Assembly (NCBI GenBank): GCA_012861695.1
Contig: JAAOOA010000027.1
Coordinates: forward strand, 12,690,643 to 12,754,642
DNA from: Trematomus loennbergii
Lineage: Eukaryota > Chordata > Actinopteri > Perciformes > Nototheniidae
DNA: 64,000 nt
Direction: 5' to 3'
The first letter of the stretch is position 1. Every line of letters starts with the position of its first letter. The translations under genes were made by a program, and so were the position numbers. Below, one piece after another: positions 9,652-20,727 of the stretch. A model generated the notes under the pieces. That model saw only the letters and a list, made by a program, of their open reading frames with translations. It made no database searches and had not been told where the DNA came from.

Positions 9652-11482
9652 GGAGCCCGACGCGATTCGGTGCTACCAGAATGACTGCCAGACGTTCTCG
9701 CCTCACTCTCCCCAGGAGAGGGAGAATGAGACGCAGCGGTGGAAAGGCGTATAGCAGCTTCCTTGGCCATGGCTCGTGTGCAAACGCGTCCACCCCCAAG
9801 GGCGGGTCGTCGCTCAGGGCCATGGAGAACCACAGGGCACAGTGGCTGTTGCGCCGGCTGGCGAACAGGTCCACTTCTGCTCTCCCGAACTGGGCCCAGA
9901 TCTGCTTCACCACCTGGGTGAAGCACTCGCCTGGCAGGGGGCCGCCCCTCGACCTGAGGTCGGCCCCTCTGTTCTCCAGTCCCGGGACATGGAGGGCTCT
10001 CAGAGATAACACCACCTCTGAGGCCCATAACCACAGCTCCTCCGCTGTGGTCAACAAGGAGGCGGAGCGGACTCCGCCCTGCCTGTTGATATAAGCCACT
10101 GTGGTGCTGTTGTCGCACCTGACCATTACATGTCTCCCCTGAATTAGGGGCATGAAATGTCGGAGGACTAACACTACTGCCCGTAGCTCTAGGAGGTTGC
10201 TGTATCGAAACTCTGTCAGAGCCCAGCGCCCACCTATAGCTCTCTTCAGGCAGGTCCCTCCCCATCCTGTTCCGGACGCGTCCGTGAACACTGTGATGTA
10301 GGAGGTCACCCGTCCCAGTGGAGACCCCCTCCGGAGGTGGTCCGGAGACCCCCAAAACCGGAGGTTGCCCCCACTGAGGGGGGGAGGAATGGTCACCACC
10401 GTCGTTTGTGCCTCCAAACGCAGGCTGGGGAACCACCTCTGCATGACAGTTAAAGCTGTCACTGTTGCCCCCTGTCGCAGCCTGTGCGCCGCCCTGAGAG
10501 GGGCGCACGTCTGCTCTCTGACAGGGTGGCACGCAGCGCGTCTGCATCGAGCACCACACCCAAATACAACGCCTGTTGGCGAGGTATGGGGGTGCTCTTT
10601 CTTTCCCATCGATTGCAAAACCTAATTTGGTTAGGTGTGTGATCAATGTGCTGTGCAAAACATTGCCTGTTCCCGGGACCCAGCCATGACTATGAGGTCG
10701 TCTATGTAAAAGAAAACTCTCATGCCGTGTGCGCGCAGCGGTTGAGGCGCTGTGGCCACACATTTGCTGAATGTGCGTGGGGATAGGGAATAACCGAACG
10801 GCAGCCTGTTGTATTCGTAGGCTATTCCCTGCAAGGCAAAACGCAGATACTTTCTGTGCTCTGGAACAATTTCCACATGAAAGTATGCGTCTTTCAGGTC
10901 GATGGTGGTGAACCAATCGCCTGGCTGCACAAGCCCTAGTAACTGTTTCACAGTTAACATGCGGAATTTCCTGCTGGAAATATGACGATTCAGGCCCCGG
11001 AAATCTAGAATAGGTCTGAATTCCCCTGTTTTCTTGAGAACCAGGAAATACATGGAATAAAGACCCTTCTCTCTGTGCTGAGGATGCACAACAGACACAG
11101 CCTGTTTCTGCACCAGAGCCTGAATCTCTGCTGAGAGGAAACCCATCTCCTCCTGGGAAGACAGATTTACCTCTCGCATGCCCATAAAAGGAGGTGGGAT
11201 GCTGCAAACTGGAGTGAATAGCCCCGTTTCAGCGTCCTGTCCATCCACCTTATCAGTACACAGCTGAGTTTCCATTCTCCATAACATTGTGTTAGGGGAT
11301 GTGCAATCAGCTGCGGGGCCGCAGCTATGAAGCTGTGGTACTCTCTGGTGGCCCACTCCGCCGTCAAACCCTCCATAAAAGGAAGTTTGACCCATGGGGG
11401 GCTGACACAGAAAGGGCCGTTTTTCTATAATGCAGTTTCCACTCAGAGAAAAAAACGGCGGTCCCTGAACGCACCACGGCAC
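9635..11482 (-). pseudogene. DIRS reverse transcriptase and RNase H
   Basis: The frame from 11482 to 10643 carries the RT: a 'FRPILDFRGLNRH' block, 'TTIDLKDAYFHVEI', 'LPFGYSLSPRTFSK' and the catalytic 'FFYIDDLIV' (Y-x-D-D type). A second frame from 10618 to 9635 carries RNase H: 'VFTDASGTGWGG', 'NLLELRAVVLVL', 'VRCDNSTTVAYI' and 'ENRGADLRSRGG', giving the D-E-D-D residues. A frame change near 10640 separates them. These block wordings are those of DIRS elements rather than gypsy elements. No integrase or protease follows, as expected for DIRS. Confidence 0.85.
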
Positions 11483-11587
11483 GCTCCCGTGAGAGCGCGC
11501 GCTCCGCCATAATGCTGAGAGAAAGAGGCATTAATCGGAGCTTCTTCTGTCCATGAACGCACCGCGGCCCGCTCTCGGGGGAGGGCC

Positions 11588-13354
11588 TCACGTCGTCATA
11601 ATGCTATTTTCCTCACTATGGAAAAACATTAACCGAGTTCTTACAGGCGTAGTGTGTTTTACTAAGGCCCCTGAACGCACCGCCACGCGCCTCTTTACAA
11701 GTGCGGGCGTTGCTATAATGCAGCCCCTATCACTATAGTAAACAGCATTATTTGGAGTCTTAGCTTCAGGCATAGAATGTTTTCTAACAGAAAAACGTCG
11801 GCCATAATGTCCCTGTACCCGCACCGCACTATAACAGTGCTGCCTGCGGTTTATCACTCTCATCTGCGCACTCCCACTAGCCTCCTCCCTAACGGGAGCT
11901 ATAGCTCGGGCGGCGAGTGGGGAATTTGTACAGTCATCAACATGTGCAAGTGTATTGTGGAAGCAAAGGACACTCAGACTTGGATACAGATCAACACCAT
12001 CTTTATTTAAAAGTTTTGACAGAGATCTGGGCATTAAATAGGCAGATAACTCCGCGAAGATGGAGCTCCCCACCCGGGTGCTCTACTGTTGCGGAGCCTG
12101 CCTCGGTCGGCAGCCCTTCCCCGTGATTGCCGGTATGCCGGTGCCACGGGGTGGGCCGTAGAGGTGGAGGGCGCTGCAGCTACGGGACCCCCGTGCCGGC
12201 GCCTCTCCCTCCGCTTCACTGTCGTACTACGCTCCCTCCCCTGCATGGCAACGCGAGGGGGGCACGTAGCGGGGCCTGAGGAGGAGCCAGCGATAGCATG
12301 CGGCTAAACTGGACTCTCTCCTCCTCTAGGCGGCTGAAGCGCTGGGTGACCGAGGAGACCGACCCAAAGAGCCCCTCCGCTTGGACACGGGGGCTCCGAG
12401 GAGATCTTCTCGGTCCTTCTTAGATAGGGCCGTGAGCCCTGGCCACACGTGACGAGACGCCACTGTGGCCAGGGAAATCATACGCCCTGCTGTGGTGGCC
12501 ACGCCATAAATCAGATTACTCATCTGACTAACAGCGTGGTCCGAATAATCGTTCTCGTCCTGAGACGGGAGGGGGGGCGTCTGCCTGAGGGTGATCAGGA
12601 AGACGCCAACACGCCAAGATTATCGGCCGCAGCCGCCATCTGCGTACCGAGCTTGAACAACTTATCCAGATATTCCAGGTGTCTCGGTCCCGGGGCAGAG
12701 GACGTTTACCCTCCGCCCAACCAGCCGCGGAAGCAGATGGGCCGCCAGGCTCTCATCGAGGGGAGGGCACACCTGGACATGTCGTGTCCGAGCGATCCAC
12801 CACCTTAACGATACCCGCCATGTCGCCTCCACCATACCTCTGGCAGCTGGGGCGAAACGAAGGTCGGCTGCGCTGGACGCACCGGGCCGTAAATCTCAGG
12901 AGGTTTACAGGCCTCGGTGGCAGCGGTGGGGGGAGCGGTAAGCCCCCCCCCCCTTCGCCAGAGTCATCAGCGCCGGGAAATCCATCCGCGCAGACCTGAG
13001 AGTTGGACCTCCGGATAGCGAGGCGTCCTCGTCGTCGATCATCGGACCGTCTGGCCCCACGGCAGGGAGAACCGGAACGATGTCCCCTCGCTTCCCGAAT
13101 CGCCCATGTCCACGACGTCGAGATCCAGCTCCTCCGACTCCTCCTGCGGGGCAATCTTCTCCAGGAAGTGCTGCCCACGATGCTCCCTCATGTGCCGCGG
13201 GATCGCCTGGCAGGCCGAGCACGCCGGCGTCGAGCCCATACCGTTCATCGCGTGGTCGGGCCCCAAACACGTGAAGCAGAGGGGGTGCGGATCGGCTCCC
13301 GAAATCAGGTTCGGACAATTTCGGGCAGGTCCTATGGGCCAGTACTGGCTCCAT
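11588..13354 (-). pseudogene. DIRS Gag-like region, degraded
   Basis: Overlapping minus-strand frames (13354-12905, 13266-13039, 13178-12753, 12073-11588) lie upstream of the RT in the Gag position. One has a Cys/His-rich start (PACSACQAIPRHMREH) followed by an acidic stretch (EESEELDLDVVDMGDSGSEG). Another ends with LSAYLMPRSLSKLLNKDGVD. No single frame spans the region, so it is a broken Gag. Assignment rests mainly on position and partial wording. Confidence 0.5.
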
Positions 13355-13399
13355 ACTCTCTCTCTATTACTTTCACTTCAATACGTCTTACGTCTTCTG

Positions 13400-13610
13400 T
13401 GGAATCACTTCCGCTTAGCTGAAGAGAAAAAGGATGGCAGTCAGGAGGCGAGGCCTCCTTTTTATACGGTGTGATGCGCGCTCATTCAGGTAGGCCTGCC
13501 CTGGGCCGGCTACGTCTATAGAAGTCTCAGTGGGAGAATGCACGCGGGATAAGGTAGTACCCATAGAGTCCAGTAGAGGGCGGAGCCTGTGAGAGATATA
13601 ACAGAACTGT
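13400..13610. repeat. Right terminal inverted repeat of the DIRS element
   Basis: It matches the left repeat in inverse orientation, including GGCCGGCTACGTCTATAGAA and GAGAATGCACGCGGGATAAG. Its outer end reads GTGAGAGATATAAC, which reappears reversed in the internal complementary region. Confidence 0.8.
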
Positions 13611-13735
13611 AAACAGATTTTCTTTTTCTTTGGATATTATACAAATCACTCTCCTTTTAAACTGTATTCCTTTCATGCATGGCTTCCTTCTGCAGGTAAC
13701 GGGGGGACGCGCTTTGGCGGCGGTCTCGTTTGATA

Positions 13736-13870
13736 CGGTGGCCCTGAAGTGCAAGACACCACAGCATTTCAGAAAACACTACAGCAGTGTTTTCTGAATG
13801 CTGTTGTGTTTTTTTGAAATGCTGTTGTGTTTTGTGAAATGCTGTGGTGTCTTGCACTTCAGGGCCACCG
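13736..13870. mobile_element. Near-perfect hairpin MITE with TA target
   Basis: Arms begin CGGTGGCCCTGAAGTGCAAG and end with its reverse complement. Inner arms also pair (GCATTTCAGAAAACAC with GTGTTTTCTGAATGC). TA flanks both sides (13734-13735 and 13871-13872). The 135-base unit lies in the right half of the hAT element. A TA target fits Tc1/mariner-mobilised MITEs. Confidence 0.75.
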
Positions 13871-14254
13871 TACGTTCAGGATCCGAAAATACAAGTTCAA
13901 TATTTTTGCACACTTATTCCACTTATTCCTATGGGCCACTGGTTACGGTACCCGCGTGCCAATGGTGGCACGCGTGCCTAGGGTTGCCGAACCCTGCTTT
14001 AGACTCTAAACTGTTTGAATTTGCAGCAACTTTCAGGGTTTTAGAGGTAGATATCCATGATTCAGGATTCGTTTTTGAAAGCATACCTGGCTTATGAAAT
14101 ATTTAGTTTTTTGTTGATTTTATTGCGCTATGTTGCCTCCTAATGTGTGTCCCATAAAGAAAATCTCAAATCCAATGTTTTTTGTATTATAGGTTACATA
14201 CTAACTTTTTTCATTCATCATGTTATTTTGTATTTCCTCTTTTCTCATCGTCCG

Positions 14255-15198
14255 GATGAACCAGAGCTTCCAGATGGTGTTCTTGTTTCAGGAGGACGAA
14301 CCCTGCTCTGATTTCATCAATAAGTTTAAAGAGCGAAAGCAGAGGATGGAACAGTCTCTCAAGGACCTGGAGGAGCATGCTATTCAGTTAGACAGGATGA
14401 ATAAGGGAGCAAAGATCTCCAGTGTTGGCAGGCAGCTCAGTGGGGGCAGTAGGAGGTGTGCTCTCCATCGTTGGTTTGGCTTTAAGTCCTGTAACAGCTG
14501 GAGTGTCTTTGGCTCTGACAATGGCCGGGTTAGGCATGGGAATTACAAGCGGAGTCAACAGCGCTGTCACCACTGGCACAGAGATTGGAGTAAACCGTAC
14601 ATATCAAAAGAAAGCCAGAGAAGTCTTCGAGAGCTTCATGGAGGATGTGCAGTGTCTCCAGGATTGTCTGGAGGTCGTCACCAAAAGAGAAGCAATCCCT
14701 GTTCTCGGGGTCGGCAAGGTCCTATTTAAAGCTGGTGCTATTGGAAAAGGTATTGATTCATTAGTTGATGCAGCCTCTGCTTTCAAGCTGTTCAAAAGTG
14801 AACAGCTGGCTGTGAGTGCTGGTAAAGTGGCAGTGCAGGAAGGGAAAGCTTTACGCAGCGTTCCCAGGGTGGCGGCAGATATCCCAGATATCGGTCAGGC
14901 AGCAGTCAAAGGGCCTCTTGCCCTCTCCAAGTCAGCCAGGGCCGGTCTCATTGGGCTCAATGCTCTGTTCCTCGACATGGATATCTTCTTCATCTGTAAA
15001 GATAGCATGACTCTGGCCAAAGGAAGCAAGACTGAGGTCTCACAGTTTATCAGAGCCAGAGCATCACTTTGGAAATCAGAGGTGGACTCATGGCAGAAGA
15101 TCCATGACTTCCTCTGCGAAGGTTTGAAGATATCGGAAGAAAACAAGGCTATCCTGGAGACACCAATTTTTCCAGAGAGGAAGATTAAGAAGCACTAA
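14255..15198 (+). pseudogene. APOL-like copy A, exon 4 (frameshifted, acceptor lost)
   Basis: The expected acceptor CAG is CCG at 14252-14254. An extra T near 14425 shifts the frame between the amphipathic N-terminal helix (EQSLKDLEEHAIQLDRMNKG) and the glycine-rich hydrophobic core. The rest is open: core with VGLALSPVTAGVSLALTM, middle region RSVPRVAADIPDIGQAAVKG, second hydrophobic stretch LNALFLDMDIFFICKDSM, and tail RKIKKH. It is type 1, with GVGKVLFKAGAIGKGIDSLV. The tail fits KxKxx (Lys at -3 and -5). Confidence 0.75.
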
Positions 15199-15680
15199 GC
15201 AACTTAAATAGACGGCAACTGACAGCTAAATGGAGACAATAACTGTATTTTTTCTTTGTTGCCAAATCTGACACTATAACCACATAATGAGACTGATTTA
15301 AACTGCTTACACATCACTGTTCATCACATATATCTTTGAGAAGTTCCTCATTCTAAGAAGTGATTTTTCTAAACCTTTCCTATATACAAATGTTAAACAA
15401 AATATCAATCAATCATGTAATCACATTCAATGTATATAACCCCTGCAGTGCACAAGGAACAACTAAACAAGAGAAACTCCAGAATAAGCGGGTTCAAATG
15501 AAAAAGAAACGTCGGGGCGAGCAACAAGGACGTGGAAAAGATGTTGTGTGTACAGAATAAATTAAGTTAATTCTATAATATGTATGATCTGCATTATTTG
15601 TATGTATAATTCTAACTACATTTTTTTTCTTGTACAAATGAATCAATAAAGTTTTAAAAAGTTAAACATGGTTTCTGTTC
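15199..15680 (+). promoter_or_regulatory. 3' UTR and poly-A signal of copy A
   Basis: AATAAA at 15645-15650 lies in a phrase shared with copies B and E (ATCAATAAAGTTTTAA). Upstream, a piece of the 3' UTR with TGTGTACAGAATAAA is also shared with all other copies. Confidence 0.65.
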
Positions 15681-15924
15681 ATTTGAATGATGCATTAATA
15701 TATAGATATATATTCGAAGCATTTGATGCTTTTGTTTACTATAATTATTTTCTACTAGATGAAAAAAAGGATCCTCTATGTCACTTTAATTAGAAATATT
15801 TTGATTTAGTATCGCAATATGGAGTTAACAAGTGAACATAATGAGATACAGTACTTAGTCAAAATATCACATACATCAATAATTTATTTTCATTATTTTT
15901 TAATAAAGGTTTTTTATTGGCTAA

Positions 15925-16270
15925 GGTACACTCAGAACAGGTGGGTTTTATGAGTTAAGTGAACTTTGAGTTTTACATTTGCTGATCCTGGAATGAGCTG
16001 ATAACAGAAACTGATATGATGGTTCAGTCTGGTGATATGGAGAGGAGAAAAATGAAACCTAAGGATTTCAGCAGAGCCAGTCCACAGATGAGTTTGTGGT
16101 GTCTGTGATTCTGGTTAGTAACATGTCGATAAGGTCTTAATAAGGAACTGAAGACAGCACACTCTACCACAATCAAGAAAGATGTCTGCAACAAGGTAGG
16201 AGTTAATATCGTTGTTGAGCCACTTTTGCACAAAGAAAGATAGAAAAAGCCTGCAGTAACAGCTAAGTTA
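15925..16270 (+). promoter_or_regulatory. Conserved upstream block of copy B
   Basis: It is a near copy of 2618-2975, ending in exon 1. It probably carries promoter and 5' UTR. No core element is assigned. Confidence 0.45.
16182..16195 (+). CDS. APOL-like copy B, exon 1
   Basis: ATG TCT GCA ACA AG followed by GTAGG, identical to exon 1 of copy A. Confidence 0.75.
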
Positions 16271-16726
16271 CTAGCTTCACATATGCGTACTGTATTATAG
16301 TACACTTACGTTTTTATAGAGGACTAATATAAATATATTTGTCCTGAATATATAAAAGTGTTTGCAGGAAGACCTATAAACTGCTGATTGTGGACTAAAA
16401 TCCAATAGAAAATATGTTTCCCACTTGTCCATTGTATTAACGAAATTCTGCATTGGTTTGGATTCACTGGGTCACGTGATATGGATGAAAAAAAAAAGAA
16501 GGAATTTCCAATAAAGAAACTGCCAAATGAATAACAGTATATAATAGAAAAAGCATCTTATTGTTCTATAATCATAGTATTTTGTATGGATTGAGCGTCA
16601 CTGGTAGTACACAACACACAAAGTGCTCTATCAAGCTGGTGTTATTGAAAAGGTTTATTCATTTGTTGATGCAGTCTTAGCTAGGAGGTTGAAGAATACA
16701 AACAATAAAGGTATTTTTTGTTACAG

Positions 16727-17313
16727 AAAAAAACTCCAGAAAGTCTTGTGCTGCTACACCGCAGATACCCTCAACTACATCGACACAGTTAAATCATTCT
16801 GTGAAAAGAGCCCTACATGGATGCTAAAGATGAAGACAGAGTTGGATATGCTGAAGGACATCAAAGACACGGCTGACAACATTGACCTGAGCATCGACCA
16901 TGTTACCAAGTTACAGAACAAAGGTAAGGCCAGTTTGGAATATATGAAGAGCAAGGTGACTGCAGACAGCAGGCGAGCAGAGCTGGAGGAGGAGCTGGCT
17001 GCTCTGTTGAAGTCCACTCTGGAAGGCCTGGAGGAGCTCGACTGCTTCTTGGATGCGGTGGAGAATCTGGCGGTCACCTCACTTCCTTTGTTCATGGAAG
17101 AGAACCAGGTGTTACATCTGCCTGAAGGGATCAGCCTGTAACGGTTCAGCTCGTCATCATTGCTGCACGGATGATCTGCCCTCACCTCCTCAAGTTTAAA
17201 AGAGATGCAGACGCCTTCTTCCGCCCCAAACTTCATAATGTGGAAGTGCTGGCATATCAGCTGGACAAATACATAAGGACCACCGAGAACATCTGTGAGA
17301 AGTTAGAGAAAAG
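16727..17313 (+). pseudogene. APOL-like copy B, exon 2 (one-base deletion)
   Basis: It starts after TTGTTACAG and ends before GTAAAG, 587 bases. The frame is open for about 137 codons, then stops at 17139-17141 because CCC TG in other copies is CC TG here. The region after the stop still matches copy A in another frame. Confidence 0.75.
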
Positions 17314-17396
17314 GTAAAGAGGCATGTCCTTAAAATAATATGCACACTTTGCAAAATAAACATCTATGATAAAAAATATGTTCCTGTTTTTCACAG

Positions 17397-17516
17397 CTCC
17401 TTCTGTGACTTTTGCCTGAAGATGAACGACGATACACTGGTAGACCTCGATGTGGATTTGTCTGAAGATGACACACAAAGGATGCTTCATCACATTAATC
17501 AGCTCGAGGAACTCAG
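17397..17516 (+). CDS. APOL-like copy B, exon 3
   Basis: It is 120 bases and open, with one visible change from copy A (VDLDVD for VDLAVD). Borders TTTTCACAG and GTACG. Confidence 0.75.
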
Positions 17517-17605
17517 GTACGTGTAACTCATTTATGTGGTTTTTGTCAACACATCTGTGCAAGGTGTGATGAGTGATGATAATGAAAACGATGACATGCA
17601 ATCTA

Positions 17606-19194
17606 ATATGAATAATAATAATAGTAATAAATTATATTTATACAGTGCTTTTCTGGAACTCAAAGATGCTTTACAGTATGAGGGAGGGTAGACAAACAAG
17701 GACAAGCAAAACAAACAAAACATCATAACAAAAAATAAAATAAATAATAATAAAATAGAACAAAATAAAATAAACAGAAAAGGCAGTTAATTAAGTTAAA
17801 GGAAGTAGATTGAGGGGGGGAGGGGGCTCATGGATAGACAGAGTTGAAGAGATGGGTTTTGAGGCGGGACTGAAAGACTGTGAGGGACTCGGAATCACGA
17901 AGATCTTGGGGGAGGGAATTCCAGAGCCGAGGAGCTGCCACTGAGAAGGCTCTGTCCCCAATGCTGCAGAGTTTGGATGTGGGAAAGAATGAGTCTGGCT
18001 GCGGTGGATCTGAGGGACCGTGGGGGTTGATAGGGGCTGAGAAGGTTAGTGAAATAGGGGGGGGGGGCAGATGGTGGAGGGCTTTGTAGGTGAGGACCAG
18101 AATTGTATAGTTGATGCGGTGGGAGACAGTAAGCCAGTGAAGGTCTTTGAGTACTGGGGTAATGTGAGGGGTGGGTTATGGAGGGATTTGGTGCTGAGGT
18201 AGGGGTGTCATCAGCGTAGCAGTGGAAGTCCAGGTTGAAGTGGCAGAGTATCTGACCGAGGGGGAGGATGTAAATTATGAAGAGGAGGGGGCCAAGTACT
18301 GATCCTTGAGGAACGCATTGACTGAGGCTGTGGCAGAGGAGTGGTTGCGCAGGGAGATGAAGTGGGATCGTTCGGAGAGGTAGGGCTGGAGCCAACTGAG
18401 TGCAGTACTTTCAATACCAATGTCCCTGAGTCGGGTGAGCAGGATGTTGTGGCGCACGGTATCGAAGGCTGCACTCAGGTCGAGGAGCATGAGGATATTG
18501 AGGGAACCAGTGTCAGCAGAGGTGAGGAGTGCGGTTTCTGTGCTGTGGTGAGGACGAAATCCTGACTGAAGGGGTTCGTAAAGCTGGTTGCTTTGGAGAT
18601 GGCAGTGGATTTGTTTGGCTACAATGCGTTCAAAGGTTTTGAGAGGAATGGTAGGTTGGAGATGGGGCGGTAATTAGTGAGGGAGGAGGGATCCAGACCG
18701 GGTTTTTTGAGGATTGGAGTTACGGCAGCAGTTTTGAAGGCAGAGGGGACGGTTCCATGGGACAGCGAGGAGTTAAAAAGGTTAGCGATCGGGGCAGAGG
18801 ACGGGGAGGCAGGACTTCAGGAGAGGAGTGGGTAGAGGGTCAAGGGAGCAGGTTGTGGGTTTTGAGGAACTGATCGGATTGAGTATTTCAGGTGGGGTAA
18901 CCAGGTTGAACTGGGAGAGGCAGCACTGGGGAGGAGGAATCGGGAGGTCAAGGGAGATGGGGGAAGAAGTGGTAGCGGTGGAGGTTGGGGGAGATGCTTG
19001 TAAGTCAGAAGGAGCTGAAAAGGAGTGGTTGATGGCGTTGATTTTGTCTGCGAAAAACTGGAGGAATGAACTGCAAGTAGCGGAAGTAGAAGTAGGGAGG
19101 TTGTTGGCGCGGGGTTTGAAGAGCTTGTTGACTGTGGAGAAGAGGGTCCTGGGGTTATGGGAGGGGTCATTGAAGATGTTGGAGAGGTAGGCAT
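17606..19194 (-). mobile_element. L2-like non-LTR retrotransposon, 5'-truncated
   Basis: On the minus strand the RT blocks are LLDLSAAFDTVRHNIL, then [18 protein letters not shown] and FHCYADDT (the Y-A-D-D catalytic box). These are split by a frameshift between 18490-18275 and 18395-17895. The 3' end reads GTAAAGCATCTTTGAG and finishes in short AAT/ATT repeats at 17606-17640, typical of L2-like fish LINEs. The homologous intron of copy E runs straight from CTAATAT to TATTAACTTG, so this is an insertion into copy B. Confidence 0.75.
17895..18490 (-). pseudogene. Reverse transcriptase fragment of the LINE
   Basis: Two minus-strand frames give palm-domain blocks of a non-LTR reverse transcriptase, including the YADD catalytic residues and the preceding QGSVLGP loop. 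The frame breaks near 18300. No endonuclease domain remains in the truncated copy. Confidence 0.7.
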
Positions 19195-19623
19195 ATTATT
19201 AACTTGCTTGTTGTTTGTAGCATAGACCAACACAAATCTTTGTAAAGATGTAAATAATTCCCAAATTGATTCATGCTAATGTCTTTGGTTAGCAACTTAC
19301 TTTACCTCCAATGCTGTCATTTCAAACTTAATCAATTTAATAGCCAGACTTTGGTTTGTGAATACATTTCTGCAAAAATGCCTCCAAGCTCAGATTTACT
19401 GTATGTTTAGTGGTAATTAGCCAACGTATATATTGTTACTGATATTTCAATATGAATATTTACTGTATTGAAGCAAGTTATAATCAGTTTATATTGTGTA
19501 GCTTATTTCATAGAAAAATCGTGTTATCAAATACGATACAGCAGGTACAGTATTTTAGTACATTTTTCTGGCTTGTATTGCATTTCATGATGGAATCTTT
19601 ATTATGCTTACCACAATAACCTG

Positions 19624-20718
19624 AGGCCTGTACTATGAAGCCGGATTTTCGCTTAGCCGGCTGACTTCAGGGAAAACTCGGGCTTTCCGGTCCTACGGCG
19701 CTGGTTCTCTTTTTAGCGGGCTAGATCTCCATGGTAACTTATGCTGAGCGGCTAACCTCCTCGGGAGGAGGTTAGGTTGCAGGCTAAGAGATCAACTCAG
19801 TGAAAGCACCGCCTGCTGACCAATCAGAGCTCCGTGTGCGGAGTTTAAAGCTATCAAGTCATATTACAGGATAGAGGAAATACAGAAAAACTGCCGTTGC
19901 AGGAAAGACGGCCGGCCAAAATCAACTGACTGTGTGAACGTGAAAATTAATAGAATATCCCCTCCCATCTTCAGAGCAATCTGACTATTATAACATTAGC
20001 GTTAAGAAAGCTTACTTAAATATCTGCCACAACATAAGTAATCGGATCAGAGTAACATTAAGTACAGTCTGCGGCACTGTGAGTGCAGACGTCGATGTGT
20101 CCCATTATCATTCATATCATATCACATCATAATGTATCATATATTTCCTTATTTGAGTCAGCTTCTTGAGCCGTATCTGGCTGTGCAACACTCACAGTGT
20201 CACATACTGTATGCAGAAGTATTATTTTAAGCAACACATTAAGTTGACCAAACACTCGAGTCAAATATAATTAAAGTCAGATCCACTCGTGTCTTGGACG
20301 GGGCAGTGATATCATAAACCTGTTAATTTACGCATTCAAACGCTTTTTCTTTTACCAGCTGTATTCACCTTGCTGTGCAGCTATGTGGCTTTTATCCTGG
20401 ATGAAGTGTTTAAGTCATGGATGTTTAAAGTTTAACTTCTTCATATTTGACTAATATTAAAGTTCACTTTTCATTCAGGAAGTATGACGCTGCGCTGTCA
20501 GTACGCTTGTCCATGTTTGAGATTGGTCGAATGCTCCAAATACCACCCCTTTCATGTGAACGCGCACCTAACTAGATAGGACACGGCTGGCTTGAGCGAT
20601 CCACTTGATAACCAGCGTCGTAGTACAGTTTAGCCAGAGCGCGTATGTTTTGGATTGGGCCAACCGGCTAACTCAAACATATCCAGGTTAGGAAAATCCG
20701 GCTTCGTAGTACAGGCCT
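19624..20718. mobile_element. Harbinger-like non-autonomous element, 3-base target CTG
   Basis: Inverted ends AGGCCTGTACTATGAAGCCG and its near complement (CGGCTTCGTAGTACAGGCCT) bound 1095 bases. CTG flanks both sides (19621-19623 and 20719-20721). Copy E has the empty sequence AACCTGGTCTC near 57351-57361. Three-base targets point to PIF/Harbinger, though the usual target is TWA. No protein frame was recognised. Confidence 0.7.
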
Positions 20719-20727
20719 CTGGTCTCA

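Larger units (their letters stand above)
7351..13610 (-). mobile_element. DIRS1-like tyrosine-recombinase retrotransposon
   Basis: On the minus strand, remnants occur in the order Gag (13354 to about 11590), reverse transcriptase/RNase H (11482-9635) and tyrosine recombinase (9651-8437). The ends are inverted repeats: 7351-7482 matches 13480-13610 reversed, sharing GAGTCCAGTAGAGGGCGGAG. An internal region at 7858-7940 joins copies of both outer ends, which is the DIRS internal complementary region. All frames are broken by frameshifts or stops. It sits inside a hAT element and contains a hAT MITE. DIRS elements integrate through the recombinase and do not normally make target duplications; none is seen here. 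Confidence 0.85.
6463..13996. mobile_element. hAT element in intron 3 of copy A, split by a DIRS element
   Basis: The left end is CAGGGGTCAGCAACC (6463) and the right end is GGTTGCCGAACCCTG (to 13996), an inverted pair. Both sides carry the 8-base duplication CTTTAGAC (6455-6462 and 13997-14004), diagnostic of hAT transposition. Without the DIRS insertion only about 1.3 kb remains. No transposase domain was recognised in it, so it is probably non-autonomous. The corresponding interval of copy C (about 40201-40300) lacks it. Confidence 0.85.
2882..15198 (+). pseudogene. Apolipoprotein L-like gene copy A (type 1), probably inactive
   Basis: Four coding exons are visible: 2882-2895 (M-S-A-T-R, last codon split), 5318-5914, 5998-6117 and 14255-15198. 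Introns obey GT/AG and are all phase 2, except that the acceptor before exon 4 reads CCGG where copies B, C, D and E have CAGG. Exon 4 also has one extra T near 14425 that shifts the frame; the remaining frame stays open to the stop at 15198. Exon 4 carries the APOL signature: a glycine-rich hydrophobic stretch, then a second hydrophobic stretch and an acidic/basic C-terminal helix. APOL proteins are membrane-associated, intracellular or secreted lipid-binding proteins; the role of fish members is not established. Intron 1 holds a gypsy element and intron 3 a 7.5-kb nested transposon. With a lost acceptor plus a frameshift I infer a pseudogene. Confidence 0.75.

Noticed and set aside
9501..11207. 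568-codon minus-strand frame
   Set aside because: It overlaps the RT/RNase H region in another frame; the recognisable RT and RNase H blocks lie in the frames at 10643-11482 and 9635-10618.
12034..13474. Plus-strand frames of 60-139 codons
   Set aside because: They are antisense to the degraded DIRS Gag region and are Arg/Pro-rich by composition.
18817..19233. 138-codon Pro/Ser/Leu-rich minus-strand frame
   Set aside because: It starts in host intron sequence and enters the LINE out of the RT frame; low-complexity.
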